This document shows positions 36,360 to 48,950 of a stretch of DNA of 64,000 bases, piece after piece. The notes beneath the pieces were generated by a model. The model was given only the letters and a program-made list of their open reading frames with translations. It did not search any database and was not told the DNA's origin. The translations under genes were made by a program, and so were the position numbers. The stretch lies in assembly GCA_964036045.1 (NCBI GenBank), contig OZ038395.1:9814288-9878287 (forward strand). Direction: 5' to 3'. Positions within the stretch are counted from its first letter, which is position 1. The number at the start of each line of letters is the position of its first letter. The stretch comes from Eutreptiella sp. 'Long Island Sound 2002' (lineage: Eukaryota > Euglenozoa > Euglenophyceae > Eutreptiales > Eutreptiaceae).

Positions 36360-39300
36360 CGGAAGGACCGGAACATGTTCCGGAAGCACCGGAACATGTT
36401 CCGGAAGGACCGGAACATGCCCCGGAAGCACCGGAACATGTTCCGGAAGCACCGGAACATGCCCCGGAAGCACCGGGACATGTTCCGGAAGCACCGGAAC
36501 ATGTTCCGGAAGCGCCGGAACATGTTCTGGAAGCACCGGAACATGTTCCGGAAGGACCGGAACATGTTCCGGAAGCACCGGGACATGTTCCGGAAGCACC
36601 GGAACATGTTCCGGAAGCCCCGGAACATGTTCCGGAAGCCCCGGAACATGCCCCGGAAGCACCGGAACATGTTCCGAAAGCTCCGGAAGCCCCGGAACAT
36701 GCCCCGGAAGCACCGGAACATGTTCCGAAAGCTCCGGAACATGTTCTGGAAGCACCGGAACATGTTCCGGAAGGACCGGAACACGTTCCGGAAGCACCGG
36801 GACATGTTCCGGAAGCACCGGAACATGTTCCGGAAGGACCGGAACATGTTCCGGAAGCCCCGGAACATGTTCCGGAAGCACCGGAACATTTTCCGGAAGC
36901 GCCGGAACATGTTCCGGAAGCCCCGGAACATGTTCCGGAAGGACCGGAACATGTTCCGGAAGGCCGGAACATGTTCCGGAAGCACCGGAACATGTTCCGG
37001 AAGGACCGGAACATGTTCCGGAAGGCCGGAACATGTTCCGGAAGCGCCGGAACATGTTCCGGAAGCACCGGAACATGTTCCGGAAGCACCGGAACATGTT
37101 CCGGAACATGTTTCGGCAGGACCGGAACATGTTCCGGAAGCACCATAAAATGTTCCGGAAGGACCGGGACATGTTCCGGAAGCACCGGAACATGTTCCGG
37201 AAGCGCCGGAACATGTTCCAGAAGCGCCGGAACATGTTCTGGAAGCGCCGGAACATGTTCCGGAAGGACCGGAACATGTTCCGGAAGCGCCGGAACATGT
37301 TCCGGAAGGACCCGAACATGTTCCGGAAGGACCGGAACATGTTCCGGAAGCACCGGAACATGTTCCGGAAGGACCGGAACATGCCCCGGAAGCACCGGAA
37401 CATGTTCCGGAAGCACCGGAACATGCCCCGGAAGCACCGGGACATGTTCCGGAAGCACCGGAACATGTTCCGGAAGCGCCGGAACATGTTCTGGAAGCAC
37501 CGGAACATGTTCCGGAAGGACCGGAACATGTTCCGGAAGCACCGGGACATGTTCCGGAAGCACCGGAACATGTTCCGGAAGCCCCGGAACATGTTCCGGA
37601 AGCCCCGGAACATGCCCCGGAAGCACCGGAACATGTTCCGAAAGCTCCGGAACATGTTCTGGAAGCACCGGAACATGTTCCGGAAGGACCGGAACACGTT
37701 CCGGAAGCACCGGGACATGTTCCGGAAGCACCGGAACATGTTCCGGAAGGACCGGAACATGTTCCGGAAGCCCCGGAACATGTTCCGGAAGCACCGGAAC
37801 ATTTTCCGGAAGCGCCGGAACATGTTCCGGAAGCCCCGGAACATGTTCCGGAAGGCCGGAACATGTTCCGGAAGCACCGGAACATGTTCCGGAAGGACCG
37901 GAACATGTTCCGGAAGGCCGGAACATGTTCCGGAAGCGCCGGAACATGTTCCGGAAGCACCGGAACATGTTCCGGAAGCACCGGAACATGTTCCGGAACA
38001 TGTTTCGGCAGGACCGGAACATGTTCCGGAAGCACCATAAAATGTTCCGGAAGGACCGGGACATGTTCCGGAAGCACCGGAACATGTTCCGGAAGCGCCG
38101 GAACATGTTCCGGAAGCACCGGAACATGTTTCGGAAGCGCCGGAACATGTTCCGGAAGCGCCGGAACATGTTCCGGAAGGACCGGAACATGTTCCGGAAG
38201 CGCCGGAACATGTTCCGGAAGCACCCGAACATGTTCCGGAAGGACCGGAACATGTTCCGGAAGCGCCGGAATATGTTCCGGAAGCACCGGAACATTTTCC
38301 GGAAGCACCGGAACATGTTCCGGAAGCGCCGGAACATGTTCCGGAAGGACCGGAACATGTTCCGGAAGCGCCGGAACATGTTCCGGAAGAACCAGAACAT
38401 GTTCCGGAAGCACCGGAACATGTTCCGGAAGCGCCGGACCATGTTCCGGAAGGACCGGAAACATGTTCCGGAAGCACCGGAACATGTTCAGGAAGCGCCG
38501 GAACAATTTCCAGAAGCACCGGAACATGTTCCGGAAGCGCCGGAACATGTTCCGGAAGCACCGGAACATGTTCCGGAAGCGCCGGAAGATCGGAACATGT
38601 TCCGGAAGCGCCGGAACATGTTCCGGAAGCGCCGGAACATGTTCCGGAAGCACCGGAACATGTTCCGGAAGTACCGGAACATGTTCCGGAAGCGCCGGAA
38701 CATGTTTCGGAAGGACCCGATCATGTTCCGGAAGGACCGGAACATGTTCCGGAAGCGCCGGAACATGTTCCGGAAGCGCCGGAACATGTTCCGGAAGCAC
38801 CAGAACATGTTCCGGAAGCACCGGAACATGTTCCGGAAGGACCGGAACATGTTCCGGAAGCGCCGGAACATGTTCCGGAAGCGCCGGAACATGTTCCGGA
38901 AGGACCGGAAACATGTTCCGGAAGGACCGGAACATGTTCAGGAAGCGCCGGAACAATTTCCAGAAGCACCGGAACATGTTCCGGAAGCGCCGGAACATGT
39001 TCTGGAAGCACCGGAACATGTTCCGGAAGGACCGGAACATGTTCCGGAAGGACCGGAACATGTTCCGGAAGCACCGGAACATGTTCCGGAAGCACCGGAA
39101 CATGTTCCGGAAGCGCCGGAACATGTTCCGGAAGGACCGGAACATGTTCCGGAAGCGCCGGAACATGTTCCGGAAGCGCCGGAACATGTTCCGGAAGGAC
39201 CGGAACATGTTCCGGAAGCGCCGGAACATGTTCCGGAAGGACGGGAACATGTTCCGGAAGCGCCGGAAGACCGGAACATGTTCCGGAAGCACCGGAACAT

Positions 39301-40240
39301 GTTCCGGAAGCACCGGAACATGTTCCGGAAGCACCGGAACATGTTCCGGAAGCACCGAAACATGTTCCGGAAGCGCCGGAACATGTTCCAGAAGCGCCGG
39401 AACATGTTCTGGAAGCGCCGGAACATGTTCCGGAAGGACCGGAACATGTTCCGGAAGCGCCGGAACATGTTCCGGAAGGACCCGAACATGTTCCGGAAGG
39501 ACCGGAACATGTTCCGGAAGCACCGGAACATGTTCCGGAAGGACCGGAACATGCCCCGGAAGCACCAGAACATGTTCCGGAAGCACCGGAACATGCCCCG
39601 GAAGCACCGGGACATGTTCCGGAAGCACCGGAACATGTTCCGGAAGCGCCGGAACATGTTCTGGAAGCACCGGAACATGTTCCGGAAGGACCGGAACATG
39701 TTCCGGAAGCACCGGGACATGTTCCGGAAGCACCGGAACATGTTCCGGAAGCCCCGGAACATGTTCCGGAAGCCCCGGAACATGCCCCGGAAGCACCGGA
39801 ACATGTTCCGAAAGCTCCGGAACATGTTCTGGAAGCACCGGAACATGTTCCGGAAGGACCGGAACACGTTCCGGAAGCACCGGGACATGTTCCGGAAGCA
39901 CCGGAACATGTTCCGGAAGGATTGGAACATGTTCCGGAAGCCCCGGAACATGTTCCGGAAGCACCGGAACATTTTCCGGAAGCGCCGGAACATGTTCCGG
40001 AAGCCCCGGAACATGTTCCGGAAGGACCGGAACATGTTCCGGAAGGCCGGAACATGTTCCGGAAGCACCGGAACATGTTCCGGAAGGACCGGAACATGTT
40101 CCGGAAGGCCGGAACATGTTCCGGAAGCGCCGGAACATGTTCCGGAAGCACCGGAACATGTTCCCGAAGCACCGGAACATGTTCCGGAACATGTTTCGGC
40201 AGGACCGGAACATGTTCCGGAAGCACCATAAAATGTTCCG
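36360..40240 (-). repeat. Higher-order repeat family B (TGCCCCGG units), three copies
   Basis: An ordered series containing GCCCCGGAAGCACCGGG, AAAGCTCCGG, GGAAGCCCCGG and the double core with GGCAGGACC recurs. The marker is at 36461, 37425 and 39595, so the first step is 964 bp. Further partial copies lie around 44518, 47576 and 48102, the last reaching almost to the end of the array. Copies ending in the double-core monomer are followed by the CATAAAATG variant near 37141, 38034 and 40225. Confidence 0.82.
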
Positions 40241-43200
40241 GAAGCGCCGGAACATGTTCCGGAAGGACCGGAACATGTTCCGGAAGCGCCGGAATATGTT
40301 CCGGAAGCACCGGAACATTTTCCGGAAGCACCGGAACATGTTCCGGAAGCGCCGGAACACGTTCCGGAAGCGCCGGAACATGTTCCGGAAGGACCGGAAC
40401 ATGTTCCGGAAGCACCGGAACATGTTCTGGAAGGACGGAACATGTTCCGGAAGCACCGGAACATGTTCCGAAAGCACCGGAACCTGTTCCGGAAGCACCG
40501 GAACACGTTCCGGAAGCGCCGGAACATGTTCCGGAAGCGCCGGAACATGCCCCGGAAGCACCAGAACATGTTCCGAAAGCGCCGGAACATGTTCCGGAAG
40601 CACCGGAACGTGTTCCGGAAGGACCGGAACATGTTCCGGAAGCACCGGAACATGTTCCGGAAGCGCCAGAACATGTTCCGGAAGCACCGGAACATGTTCC
40701 GGAAGCACCGGAACATGTTCCGGAAGCACCGGAACATGTTCCAGAAGGCCGGAACATGTTCCGGAAGCACCGGAACATGTTCCGGAACATGTTTCGGCAG
40801 GACCGGAACATGTTCCGGAAGCACCGGAACATGTTCCCGAAGGACCGGAACATGTTCCGGAAGCGCCGGAACATGTTCCGGAAGGACCGGAACATGTTCC
40901 GGAAGGACCGGAACATGTTCCGGAAGCACCGTAACATGTTCCGGAAGCACCGGAACATGTTCCGGAAGCACCGGAACATGTTCCGGAAACGCCGGAACAT
41001 GTTCCGGAAGCGCCGGAACACGTTCCGGAAGGACCGGAACATGTTCCGAAAGCGCCGGAACATGTTCCGGAAGCGCCGGAACATGTTCCGGAAGCACCCG
41101 AACATGTTCCCGAGGGACCGGAACATGTTCCGGAAGGACCGGAACATGTTCCGGAAGGACCGGAACATGTTCCGGAAGCACCGGAACATGTTCCGGAAGC
41201 GCCGGAACACGTTCCGGAAGCGCCGGAACATGTTCCGGAAGGACCGGAACATGTTCCGGAAGGACCCGAACATGTTCCGGAAGGACCGGAACATGTTCCG
41301 GAAGCGCCGGAAGATATTCCGGAAGCGCCGGAACATGTTCCGGAAGGACCGGAACATGTTCCGGAAGCGCCGGAACATGTTCCGGAAGGACCGGAACATG
41401 TTCCGGAAGCACCGGAACATGTTCCGAAAGCACCGGAACGTGTTCCGGAAGCACAGGAACATGTTCCGGAAGCACCGGAACGAGTTCCGGAAGCGCCGGA
41501 ACATGTTCCGGAAGGGCCCGTACATGTTCCGGAAGCGCCGGAACATGTTCCGGAAGCGCCGGAACATGTTCCGGAAGCACCGGAACATGTTCCTGAAGGG
41601 CCGGCACATGTTCCGGAAGCGCCGGAACATGTTCCGGAAGCACCGGAACATGTTCCGGAAGCGCCGGAACATGTTCCGGAAGGACCGGAACATGTCCCGG
41701 AAGCGCCGGAACATGTTCCCGAAGCGCCGGAACATGTTCTGGAAGCGCCGGAACATGTTCCGGAAGCGCCGGAACATGTTCCAGAAGCGCCGGAACATGT
41801 TCCAGAAGCGCCGGAACATGTTCCGGAAGGACCGGAACATGTTCCGGAAGGACCGGAACATGTTCCGGAAGCGCCGGAACATGTTCCGGAAGGACCGGAA
41901 CATGTTCCGGAAGCACCGGAACATGTTCCGGTGCTTCCGGAACATGTTCCTGAAGCACCGGAACATGTTCCGGAAGCACCGGAACATGTTCCGGAAGCAC
42001 CATAAAATGTTCCGGAAGGACCGGGACATGTTCCGGAAGCACCGGAACATGTTCCGGTGCTTCCGGAACATGTTCCTGAAGCACCGGAACATGTTCCGGA
42101 AGCACCGGAACATGTTGCGGAAGCGCCTGAACATGTTCCGGAAGCACCGGAACATGTTCCGGAAGCACCGGAACATGTTCCGGGAGCGCCGGAACATGTT
42201 CCGGAAGCACCGGAACATGTTTCGGAAGCGCCGGAACATGTTCCGGAAGCACCCGAACATGTTCCGGAAGCGCCGGAACATGTTCCGGAAGCACCCGAAC
42301 ATGTTCCGGAAGGACCGGAACATGTTCCGGAAGCACCGGAATATGTTCCGGAAGCACCGGAACATTTTCCGGAAGCACCGGAACATGTTCCGGAAGCGCC
42401 GGAACACGTTCCGGAAGCGCCGGAACATGTTCCGGAAGGACCGGAACATGTTCCGGAAGCACCGGAACATGTTCTGGAAGGACGGAACATGTTCCGGAAG
42501 CACCGGAACATGTTCCGAAAGCACCGGAACCTGTTCCGGAAGCACCGGAACACGTTCCGGAAGCGCCGGAACATGTTCCGGAAGCACCGGAACATGCCCC
42601 GGAAGCACCAGAACATGTTCCGAAAGCGCCGGAACATGTTCCGGAAGCACCGGAACGTGTTCCGGAAGGACCGGAACATGTTCCGGAAGCACCGGAACAT
42701 GTTCCGGAAGCGCCGGAACATGTTCCGGAAGCACCGGAACATGTTCCGGAAGCACCGGAACATGTTCCGGAAGCACCGGAACATGTTCCAGAAGGCCGGA
42801 ACATGTTCCGGAAGCACCGGAACATGTTCCGGAAGCACCGGAACATGTTCCGGAACATGTTTCGGCAGGACCGGAACATGTTCCGGAAGCACCGGAACAT
42901 GTTCCCGAAGGACCGGAACATGTTCCGGAAGCGCCGGAACATGTTCCGGAAGGACCGGAACATGTTCCGGAAGGACCGGAACATGTTCCGGAAGCACCGG
43001 AACATGTTCCGGAAGCACCGGAACATGTTCCGGAAGCACCGGAACATGTTCCGGAAGCACCGGAACATGTTCCGGAAACGCCGGAACATGTTCCGGAAGC
43101 GCCGGAACACGTTCCGGAAGGACCGGAACAGGTTCCGGAAGCGCCGGAACATGTTCCGGAAGCGCCGGAACATGTTCTGGAAGCACCCGAACATGTTCCC

Positions 43201-46200
43201 GAGGGACCGGAACATGTTCCGGAAGGACCGGAACATGTTCCGGAAGGACTGGAACATGTTCCGGAAGCGCCGGAACATGTTCCGGAAGGACCCGAACATG
43301 TTCCGGAAGCACCGGAACATGTTCCGGAAGGACCGGAACATGTTCCGGAAGCACCATAAAATGATCCGGAAGGACCGGGACATGTTCCGGAAGCACCGGA
43401 ACATGTTCCGGTGCTTCCGGAACATGTTCCTGAAGCACCGGAACATGTTCCGGAAGCACCGGAACATGTTCCGGAAGCACCATAAAATGTTCCGGAAGGA
43501 CCGGGACATGTTCCGGAAGCACCGGAACATGTTCCGGTGCTTCCGGAACATGTTCCTGAAGCACCGGAACATGTTCCGGAAGCACCGGAACATGTTGCGG
43601 AAGCGCCGGAACATTTTCCGGAAGCACCGGAACATGTTCCGGAAGCACCGGAACATGTTCCGGAAGCGCCGGAACATGTTCCGGAAGCACCGGAACATGT
43701 TTCGGAAGCGCCGGAACATGTTCCGGAAGCGCCGGAACATGTTCCGGAAGCAACCGAACATGTTCCGGAAGCGCCGGAACATGTTCCGGAAGCACCCGAA
43801 CATGTTCCGGAAGGACCGGAACATGTTCCGGAAGCACCGGAATATGTTCCGGAAGCACCGGAACATGTTCCGAAAGCACCGGAACCTGTTCCGGAAGCAC
43901 CAGAACACGTCCCGGAAGCGCCGGAACATGTTCCGGAAGGACCAGAACATGCCCCGGAAGCACCAGAACATGTTCCGGAAGCGCCGGGAGATGTTCTGGA
44001 AGGGCCCGTACATGTTCCGGAAGCGCCGGAACATGTTCCGGAAGCGCCAGAACATGTTCCGGAAGCACCGGAACATGTTCCTGAAGGGCCGGCACATGTT
44101 CCGGAAGCGCCGGAACATGTTCCGGAAGCACCGGAACATGTTCCGAAAGCGCCGGAACATGTTCCGGAAGCACCGGAACATGTTCCGGAAGCGCCGGAAC
44201 ATGTTCCGGAAGGACCGGAACATGTCCCGGAAGCGCCGGAACATGTTCCAGAAGCGCCGGAACATGTTCTGGAAGCGCCGGAACATGTTCCGGAAGCGCC
44301 GGAACATGTTCCAGAAGCGCCGGAACATGTTCTGGAAGCGCCGGAACATGTTCCGGAAGGACCGGAACATGTTCCGGAAGCGCCGGAACATGTTCCGGAA
44401 GGACCCGAACATGTTCCGGAAGGACCGGAACATGTTCCGGAAGGACCGGAACATGTTCCGGAAGGACCGGAACATGCCCCAGAAGCACCGGAACATGTTC
44501 CGGAAGCACCGGAACATGCCCCGGAAGCACCGGGACATGTTCCGGAAGCACCGGAACATGTTCCGGAAGCGCCGGAACATGTTCTGGAAGCACCGGAACA
44601 TGTTCCGGAAGGACCGGAACATGTTCCGGAAGCACCGGGACATGTTCCGGAAGCACCGGAACATGTTCCGGAAGGACCGGAACATGTTCCGGAAGCCCCG
44701 GAACATGTTCCGGAGGCCCCGGAACATGCCCCGGAAGCACCGGAACATGTTCGGAAAGCGCCGGAACATGTTCCGGAAGCGCCGGAACATGTTCTGGAAG
44801 CACCGGAACATGTTCCGGAAGGACCGGAACATGTTCCGGAAGCACCGGGACATGTTCCGGAAGCACCGGAACATGTTCCGGAAGCGCCGGAACATGTTCC
44901 GGAAGCCCCGGAACATGTTCCGGAAGCCCCGGAACATGCCCCGGAAGCACCGGAACATGTTCCGAAAGCGCCGGAACATGTTCTGGAAGCACCGGAACAT
45001 GTTCCAGAAGGACCGGAACACGTTCCGGAAGCACCGGGACATGTTCCGGAAGCACCGGAACATGTTCCGGAAGGACCGGAACATGTTCCGGAAGCGCCGG
45101 AACATGTTCCGGAAGCACCGGAACATTTTCCGGAAGCGCCGGAACATGTTCCGGAAGCCCCGGAACATGTTCCGGAAGCGCCAGAACTATGTTCGAGATG
45201 GACCGGAACATGTTCCGGAAGCGCCGGAACATGTTCCGGAAGGACCGGAACATGTTCCGGAAGGCCGGAACATGTTCCGGAAGCGCCGGAACATGTTCCG
45301 GAAGCACCGGAACATGTTCCGGAAGCACCGGAACATGTTCCGGAACATGTTTCGGCAGGACCGGAACATGTTCCGGAAGCACCATAAAATGTTCCGGAAG
45401 GACCGGGACATGTTCCGGAAGCACCGGAACATGTTCCGGAAGCGCCGGAACATGTTCCGGAAGCACCGGAACATGTTCCGGAAGGACCGGAACATGTTCC
45501 GGAAGGCCGGAACATGTTCCGGAAGCGCCGGAACATGTTCCGGAAGCACCGGAACATGTTCCGGAAGCACCGAAACATGTTCCGGAACATGTTTCGGCAG
45601 GACCGGAACATGTTCCGGAAGGACCGGGACATGTTCCGGAAGCACCGGAACGTGTTCCGGAAGCACAGGAACATGTTCCGGAAGCGCCGGAACATGTTCC
45701 GGACGCACCAGAACATGTTCCGGAAGCGCCGGAACATGTTCCGGAAGCGCCGGAACATGTTCCGGAAGCACCGGAACATGTTCCGGAAGCACCGGAACAT
45801 GTTCCGGAAGCACCGGAACATGTTTCGGAAGCGCCGGAACATGTTCCGGAAGGACCGGAACATGTTCCGGAAGCGCCGGAACATGTTCCGGAAGCGCCGG
45901 AACATGTTCCGGAAGCGCCGGAACATGTTCCGGAAGCACCCGAACATGTTCCGGAAGCGCCGGAACATGTTCCGGAAGCACCCGAACATGTTCCGGAAGG
46001 ACCGGAACATGTTCCGGAAGCACCGGAATATGTTCCGGAAGCACCGGAACATTTTCCGGAAGCACCCGAACATGTTCCGGAAGCGCCGGAACACGTTCCG
46101 GAAGCGCCGGAACATGTTCCGGAAGCACCGGAACCTGTTCCGGAAGCACCGGAACACGTTCGGGAAGCGCCGGAACATGTTCCGGAAGCACCGGAACATG

Positions 46201-48368
46201 CCCCGGAAGCACCAGAACATGTTCCGAAAGCGCCGGAACATGTTCCGGAAGCACCGGAACATGTTCCGGAAGGACCGGAACATGTTCCGGAAGCGCCGGA
46301 ACATGTTCCGGAAGCGCCGGAACATGTTCCGGAAGCACCGGAACATGTTCCGGAAGCACCGGAACATGTTCCGGAAGCACCGGAACATGTTCCGGAAGGC
46401 CGGAACATGTTCCGGAAGCACCGGAACATGTTCCGGAAGCACCGGAACATGTTCCGGAACATGTTTCGGCACGACCGGAACATGTTCCGGAAGCACCGGA
46501 ACATGTTCCCGAAGGACCGGAACATGTTCCGGAAGCGCCGGAACATGTTCCGGAAGGACCGGAACATGTTCCGGAAGGACCGGAACATGTTCCGGAAGCA
46601 CCGTAACATGTTCCGGAAGCACCGGAACATGTTCCGGAAGCACCGGAACATGTTCCGGAAGCACCGGAACATGTTCCGAAAACGCCGGAACATGTTCCGG
46701 AAGCGCCGGAACACGTTCCGGAAGGACCGGAACATGTTCCGGAAGCGCCGGAACATGTTCCGGAAGAGCCGGAACATGTTCCGGAAGCACCCGAACATGT
46801 TCCCGAGGGACCGGAACATGTTCCGGAAGGACCGGAACATGTTCCGGAAGGACCGGAACATGTTCCGGAAGGACCCGAACATGTTCCGGAAGCACCGGAA
46901 CATGTTCCGGAAGCGCCGGAACATATTCCGGAAGCGCCGGAACATGTTCTGGAAGGACCGGAACATGTTCCGGAAGCACCGGAACATGTTCCGAAAGCAC
47001 CGGAACGTGTTCCGGAAGCACCGGAACATGTTCCGGAAGCACCGGAACAAGTTCCGGAAGCGCCGGAACATGTTCTGGAAGGGCCCGTACATGTTCCGGA
47101 AGCGCCGGAACATGTTCCGGAAGCGCCGGAACATGTTCCGGAAGCACCGGAACATGTTCCTGAAGGGCCGGCACATGTTCCGGAAGCGCCGGAACATGTT
47201 CCGGAAGCACCGGAACATGTTCCGGAAGCGCCGGAACATGTTCCGGAAGCACCAGAACATGTTCCGGAAGCGCCGGAACATGTTCCGGAAGGACCGGAAC
47301 ATGTCCCGGAAGCGCCGGAACATGTACCAGAAGCGCCGGAACATGTTCTGGAAGCGCCGGAACATGTTCCGGAAGCGCCGGAACATGTTCCGGAAGCGCC
47401 GGAACATGTTCTGGAAGCGCCGGAACATGTTCCGGAAGGACCGGAACATGTTCCGGAAGCGCCGGAACATGTTCCGGAAGGACCCGAACATGTTCCGGAA
47501 GGACCGGAACATGTTCCGGAAGGACCGGAACATGCCCCGGAAGCACCGGAACATGTTCCGGAAGCACCGGAACATGCCCCGGAAGCACCGGGACATGTTC
47601 CGGAAGCACCGGAACATGTTCCGGAAGCGCCGGAACATGTTCTGGAAGCACCGGAACATGTTCCGGAAGGACCGGAACATGTTCCGGAAGCACCGGGACA
47701 TGTTCCGGAAGCACCGGAACATGTTCCGGAAGGACCAGAACATGTTCCGGAAGCCCCGGAACATGTTCCGGAAGCCCCGGAACATGCCCCGGAAGCACCG
47801 GAACATGTTCCGAAAGCGCCGGAACATGTTCTGGAAGCACCGGAACATGTTCCGGAAGGACCGGAGCACGTTCCGGAAGCACCGGGACATGTTCCGGAAG
47901 GACCGGAACATGTTCCGGAAGCCCCGGAACATGTTCCGGAAGCACCGGAACATTTTCCGGAAGCGCCGGAACATGTTCCGGAAGCCCCGGAACATGTTCC
48001 GGAAGCGCCAGAACTATGTTCCAGAAGGACCGGAACATGTTCCGGAAGGACCGGAACATGCCCCGGAAGCACCGGAACATGTTCCGGAAGCACCGGAACA
48101 TGCCCCGGAAGCACCGGGACATGTTCCGGAAGCACCGGAACATGTTCCGGAAGCGCCGGAACATGTTCTGGAAGCACCGGAACATGTTCCGGAAGGACCG
48201 GAACATGTTCCGGAAGCACCGGGACATGTTCCGGAAGCACCGGAACATGTTCCGGAAGGACCGGAACATGTTCCGGAAGCCCCGGAACATGTTCCGGAAG
48301 CCCCGGAACATGCCCCGGAAGCACCGGAACATGTTCCGAAAGCGCCGGAACATGTTCTGGAAGCACCG
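40241..48368 (-). repeat. Distal part of the inverted 21-bp array with mixed higher-order blocks
   Basis: Rearranged pieces of family B are joined to blocks marked by CATGTTCCTGAAGC, TTCCCGAGGGACC (near 41110, 43200 and 46800) and GGCCGGCACATG (near 41600, 44090 and 47165). The order resembles about 2.1-3 kb units with internal gains and losses. Two sites (45183 and 48009) carry GCCAGAACTATGTTC, a shared insertion-type variant. The array ends at 48368. Confidence 0.75.
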
Positions 48369-48950
48369 GCAGCCCAGCCCAGCCTAGGGCCATTCCAGCC
48401 AAATCTGGGCATGTCACCGGGGGTACCCCAGTTTGACCCAGAATTTCAAACCCATCTTTCCCTACGTTTTTCAGCATGTCGATTCCACCCAAATCGATTC
48501 CCGGTCAAAACGGAAACTTTTTTGCGCGCCGCGCCGCGCGCGCGCCTGGGCAAAATCAGTTCTGGCCAGCCCAGCCCAGGGCCATTCCAGCCAAATCTGG
48601 GTATGTCACCGGGGGTACCCCAGTTTGACCCAGAATTTCAAACCCATCTTTCCCTACGTTTTTCAGCATGCCGATTCCACCCAAATCAATTCCCGGTCAA
48701 AACGGAACCTTTTTTGCGCGCCGCGCCGCGCGCGCGCCTGGGCAAAATCAGTTCTGGCCAGCCCAGCCTAGGGCCATTCCAGCCAAATCTGGGTATGTCA
48801 CCGGGGGTACCCCAGTTTGACCCAGAATTTCAAACCCATCTTTCCCTACGTTTTTCAGCATGCCGATTCCACCCAAATCGATTCCCGGTCAAAACGGAAA
48901 CTTTTTTGCGCGCCGCGCCGCGCGCGCGCCTGGGCAAAATCAGTTCTGGC

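Larger units (their letters stand above)
17723..48368 (-). repeat. 21-bp palindromic satellite, inverted-orientation block
   Basis: About 1,460 units of the same satellite as the left block, with spacers reading GGAAGCGCC, GGAAGCACC or GGAAGGACC on the plus strand. Small islands in the original orientation occur near 18676-18708, 23703-23740, 25049-25105, 26258, 27035, 27118-27170, 28348, 29105, 29740, 30525, 31302, 31937, 32715, 34590, 41930, 42055, 43410 and 43540. Each flip I checked happens through the palindromic core, leaving the 12-bp core intact. Recurrent odd monomers are an 8-bp extra spacer half (GGAAGACC), a double core followed by GGCAGGACC, CATAAAATG and TGCCCCGG. No stop-free stretch here is credible as a gene. 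Confidence 0.97.

Noticed and set aside
1-48368. Giant open reading frames (up to about 4,300 codons) on both strands
   Set aside because: They are products of a 21-bp period lacking stops. Overlapping frames on both strands are equally open, they contain only heptapeptide repeats, and variation between units shows no codon-level constraint.
1-48368. CRISPR-like array
   Set aside because: The units are palindromic and regularly spaced, but the 9-bp spacers are near-identical, far too short, and there are no cas genes.
1-48368. SOS/LexA-type or steroid-receptor palindromes
   Set aside because: The half-sites GAAC and GTTC are separated by only 2 bp, whereas Bacillus LexA boxes need 4 between GAAC and GTTC, and steroid response elements need a 3-bp spacer between AGAACA and TGTTCT.
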